Positions 61,453-64,000 of a DNA stretch of 64,000 nucleotides are shown piece after piece. How positions within the stretch are numbered: position 1 is the first letter of the stretch; each line of letters begins with the position of its first letter. A program made the translations under genes and the position numbers. The notes below the pieces were generated by a model. The model worked only from the letters and a program-made list of their open reading frames with translations. It was not told the DNA's origin and did no database searches. The stretch is taken from positions 1,363,501 to 1,427,500 of the forward strand of contig NZ_CP058983.1 in assembly GCF_019278465.1 (NCBI RefSeq), written 5' to 3'. The stretch is from Tenacibaculum sp. AHE14PA (GTDB lineage Bacteria > Bacteroidota > Bacteroidia > Flavobacteriales > Flavobacteriaceae).

Positions 61453-61881
61453 ATGCAAAAAAATAACGAAAACACCAACGCTTTCTTAATACACATATCC
61501 GCTTTTGCGGGATACTTATTCCCTTTAGGAAGTATTATAACTCCACTAATATTATGGCAAACGTTAAAGGATAAAAGTCAGTTTTTAGACAATCATGGTA
61601 AAGAAGCCGTAAACTTTAATATCAGTTTTGGTTTGTACATCTTTATATTAAGTGCTTCGTTTTTCTCTTTCTTTTTTGGAAGTTTTTTAGATATTTTTAA
61701 TGGAATAGATATTGATTTTGGTGGGCATCATTCTTACAATGGCTTATTTGGCTTTATTGGAATCGCCTCATTAGTAAGTGTTGTTTCACTTATTAAAATA
61801 GCTTTAATAATTATCGCTGCCATGAAAGCAAATAAAGGAGAAAATTACACATACCCTTTTACAATTAATTTTATAAAATAA
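61453..61881 (+). CDS. DUF4870 domain-containing membrane protein
   Basis: About 142 residues from the ATG at 61453; the longer frame from 61390 runs through the promoter and is rejected. Three hydrophobic segments (FLIHISAFAGYLFPLGSIITPLILW, GLYIFILSASFFSFFFGSFL, GIASLVSVVSLIKIALIIIAAM) and the conserved LDNHGKEAVNFNISF, AMKANKGENYTYPF motifs are typical of DUF4870. Function unknown. It is first in an operon with padR (18 bp on) and a PspC-domain gene, an arrangement usual in Bacteroidota. Confidence 0.88.
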   Translation: MQKNNENTNAFLIHISAFAGYLFPLGSIITPLILWQTLKDKSQFLDNHGKEAVNFNISFGLYIFILSASFFSFFFGSFLDIFNGIDIDFGGHHSYNGLFGFIGIASLVSVVSLIKIALIIIAAMKANKGENYTYPFTINFIK

Positions 61882-61899
61882 CCTCATAAACCGCATTAT

Positions 61900-62244
61900 A
61901 TGAAGATAGAAAACACAAAAGCACAAATGCGTAAAGGAGTTTTAGAGTATTGCATTTTATCAATTTTACAAAATGATGACGCATATACTTCTGAAATACT
62001 TTCGACATTAAAAAGTGCTGAAATGATTGTGGTTGAAGGAACTATTTATCCGCTATTAACTCGTTTAAAAAACGCTGGATTATTAACGTATAGATGGGAA
62101 GAATCAACCTCAGGTCCGCCAAGAAAATACTATGTTTTAACCGAAAACGGTGGCATGTTTTTAAAAGAACTAAACAAAACATGGGGTAATTTAGTAAACG
62201 CAGTAAACCTAGTAACAAGTACAAAATCAACTAACGATGAATAA
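61900..62244 (+). CDS. PadR family transcriptional regulator
   Basis: A 114-residue winged-helix repressor. The domain runs QMRKGVLEYCILSILQNDDAYTSEIL, EGTIYPLLTRLKNAGLLTYRWEESTSGPPRKYYVLTENG, with the TIYPLLxRLxxxGLL recognition helix and GPPRKYY wing diagnostic of PadR. The C-terminal part is short, so it belongs to the small PadR-s2 type. It probably represses its own operon through the palindromes at 61380-61437. The PspC-domain start overlaps its stop by 8 nt. Confidence 0.94.
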   Translation: MKIENTKAQMRKGVLEYCILSILQNDDAYTSEILSTLKSAEMIVVEGTIYPLLTRLKNAGLLTYRWEESTSGPPRKYYVLTENGGMFLKELNKTWGNLVNAVNLVTSTKSTNDE

Positions 62245-64000
62245 GACAATAAATATAAACTTAGGTGGATTCTTCTTTCATATAGATGAAATTGCTTATC
62301 AGAAATTAAAGCGCTATTTAGAGGCCATTGGGCGTTCTTTAAGCGATGACCCGCAGGGAAAAAACGAAATAATATCAGATATTGAAGCTCGTATTAGCGA
62401 ACTTTTATCTGAAAGAATTACAGATGCTCGCCAAGTAATAAACGAAAACGATATTGAAGAGGTTATCGCTATTATGGGGCAACCCGAAGATTATGCTGAA
62501 GCTGAAGACAACTACAACGAGAACTCTTCATACAACTCAAGATCAACTAACCGATCATCTAAAAAATTATTTAGAGATGGTGATGATAAATTTTTAGGAG
62601 GTGTTTGCTCTGGTATTGCACATTATTTTAACCTGGATGTTATTTGGATTCGTATTGCTTTTATTGTTTTAGTAGCCTCTGGTTTCTCTCCGTTAGCCTA
62701 CATAATCCTTTGGATTTTATTACCCGAAGCAAAAACAACTTCAGAGAAATTACAGATGGAAGGTGAAGCTGTAAATATTGATAATATTGAAAAAAAAATT
62801 CGTGACGAGTTTGAGTCTTTTTCAACAAAAATAAAAGATGGAGCAACTGGTATTTCAGAAAAAATATCGAGCGCAGATTACGAAAAAATGCGTGCGCAAA
62901 CAAAATCTGGTTTTCAGGATTTTATAGACACTATGGGTAAAATTTTACTAACACTTTTTAAAGTGTTTGGTAAATTTATAGGAGTACTATTAATATTTAT
63001 TGCTGGTATAACTATTGTTTCTTTACTGCTAGGTATATTTTCTATAGGAAGTTTAGAGTTTTTAAATGTTGATAGTGAATTTGTGCATTATCCGCCTTTC
63101 TTTTACGAATCGACTTTACCTAGGTGGTTACTGTCTATTTCATTATTTGTTTTAATCGGAATTCCGTTTATCGTATTATTCATTTTAGGGTTACGAATAT
63201 TATCACCAAATATTAAAAAACTAAGTACCGGTGCTATCTTAACCTTATCAGGAATTTGGTTAGTATCTTTATTAGCAATCGGTTTTTCAGGTATCGAGTT
63301 TGCTACAACACATGCTTATAATGGTGCAAATATTAGTAAACACAGTATTAGTTACGCTATAAATGAACCTCTAAAAATTAGAGTAGTTAACGATGATAAT
63401 ATTTATTATAACCATAACCTACGCAACAGAAATAATTCGATTGGAGTTTCCGTTAATAATACTGAGTTAAAATACTCTAACGATATAAATATTGATGTTC
63501 GTAAAAGTGAAACTGGTAATGCTTATATCGAAATTAAAAAAACATCAGAAGGTAGAAAACGTAATAAGGCAAATGATAATGCTAAAGCGATTCAGTACAA
63601 TTTTAAATCAGCAAATAACACCATTGTTTTTGATGCTTTCTTTTTAAGCGAATACAAAAACATCTGGAAAGATGAAGAGGTAAAAGCTACCATTTTCATA
63701 CCAGAAGGAACAACAGTATATTTTGAAGGATCTTCTCGCAGGTTCTTAAATGATGTTAAAAACACGAAAGATATTTATGACCGCGATATGGCTAATCATC
63801 ATTTTAAAATGACAACAAAAGGTTTTGAATGTACCGATTGTGATGATGATACAACGAACAACAATCAAGATAATAACTGGAATTCTGACAACGACGAAGA
63901 TGTAAGTTTTTTATTCGACAGCACTATTAACGATTTAAAAGCTGAATTTATTATCAGTAAAAAAACCACTAAAAAAGAATTAGAAAAGCTAGTTACATGG
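62237..64000 (+). CDS. PspC domain-containing protein, 3'-partial
   Basis: The frame starts at ATG 62237 and is still open at the right edge (588 codons seen). The first about 100 residues are a soluble domain (NKTININLGGFFFHIDEIAYQKLKRYLEAIG, DIEEVIAIMGQPEDYAEAE). A PspC domain follows at about 115-175 (LFRDGDDKFLGGVCSGIAHYFNLDVIWIRIAFIVL). After that come further membrane helices (FGKFIGVLLIFIAGITIVSLLLG, SISLFVLIGIPFIVLFILG) and a periplasmic beta-rich part with a CTDCDDD segment. It is third in the DUF4870-PadR operon. The family senses envelope stress in other bacteria; here that is inference. Confidence 0.85.
   Translation, partial: MNKTININLGGFFFHIDEIAYQKLKRYLEAIGRSLSDDPQGKNEIISDIEARISELLSERITDARQVINENDIEEVIAIMGQPEDYAEAEDNYNENSSYNSRSTNRSSKKLFRDGDDKFLGGVCSGIAHYFNLDVIWIRIAFIVLVASGFSPLAYIILWILLPEAKTTSEKLQMEGEAVNIDNIEKKIRDEFESFSTKIKDGATGISEKISSADYEKMRAQTKSGFQDFIDTMGKILLTLFKVFGKFIGVLLIFIAGITIVSLLLGIFSIGSLEFLNVDSEFVHYPPFFYESTLPRWLLSISLFVLIGIPFIVLFILGLRILSPNIKKLSTGAILTLSGIWLVSLLAIGFSGIEFATTHAYNGANISKHSISYAINEPLKIRVVNDDNIYYNHNLRNRNNSIGVSVNNTELKYSNDINIDVRKSETGNAYIEIKKTSEGRKRNKANDNAKAIQYNFKSANNTIVFDAFFLSEYKNIWKDEEVKATIFIPEGTTVYFEGSSRRFLNDVKNTKDIYDRDMANHHFKMTTKGFECTDCDDDTTNNNQDNNWNSDNDEDVSFLFDSTINDLKAEFIISKKTTKKELEKLVTW

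Overview
The window is a chromosomal stretch of a marine-type member of the Flavobacteriaceae (Bacteroidota); Tenacibaculum or Polaribacter-like is my best guess from gene content, not a proven identity. The reasons are very AT-rich DNA, promoters of the Bacteroidota form TTTG/TTG-N19-20-TAnnTTTG in front of tRNA and protein genes, a type IX secretion (T9SS) C-terminal signal, bacillithiol genes (bshC, bshB1), an HmuR/HmuY haem system, LytS/LytTR signalling, and two SusD-free, short-spaced operons with Bacteroidota-specific DUF families. Nearly all of the sequence is ordinary, tightly packed chromosome. The accessory part is the first 1.9 kb.

Layout. 1-1.9 kb: the end of an unrecognised gene, an IS110-family element (recombinase plus a non-coding end that could encode a bridge RNA) and a structured intergenic element. 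1.9-5.1 kb: a TetR regulator with three copies of a CGATTGTTTAG operator, followed by an AhpD-like protein, a DsbA-family oxidoreductase and an Old Yellow Enzyme homologue, which together look like a redox/electrophile-stress regulon. 5.2-8.6 kb: rlmF, a small membrane protein, bshC and a methyltransferase. 8.8-14.8 kb: a BatA-domain protein, a dihydroorotase-like protein lacking metal ligands, an esterase, a sterol-desaturase family protein, a BCP peroxiredoxin and an endonuclease III without its iron-sulfur cysteines. 14.8-18.6 kb: a 47-residue small protein, an ECF sigma factor and uvrA.

18.7-28.2 kb is a haem/iron uptake island transcribed outward from a 100-bp centre that holds a Fur-like palindrome. 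hmuR, hmuY and a T9SS-sorted protein lie on the minus strand. A DUF6607 protein, an ankyrin protein, a DUF2271 protein and a PepSY-flavodoxin-FNR membrane reductase lie on the plus strand. 28.3-32.5 kb: a small orphan protein, an orphan lipoprotein and a LytS/LytTR two-component system. 32.6-42.5 kb: housekeeping genes (YqgE, class IV aminotransferase, START-like protein, GNATs, metallo-beta-lactamase-fold protein, rhomboid, LpxL-like acyltransferase, bshB1, a Cys/Met PLP enzyme, a DUF2520 protein, KdsC-like phosphatase, DUF2147), with tRNA-Met, three tandem identical tRNA-Gly and tRNA-His.

42.5-55.2 kb: a zincin lipoprotein, tRNA-Arg/Pro/Ser, a 7TM-HD phosphodiesterase, thiolase, an NlpC/P60 hydrolase, a TPR protein, gyrA and clpC. 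55.3-64 kb: two tandem-duplicated TlpA-like lipoproteins with identical terminators, an AIM24-family protein, a DUF4442 protein, a pentapeptide-repeat membrane protein split by one in-frame TAG, and a DUF4870-PadR-PspC operon cut by the right edge of the window.

No CRISPR array, prophage, rRNA operon or replication origin was seen. The most interesting leads are the IS110 bridge-RNA candidate, the amber-split pentapeptide gene, the complete haem island with its T9SS protein and fused reductase, the mirrored terminators around the TlpA duplication, and the zincin lipoprotein.
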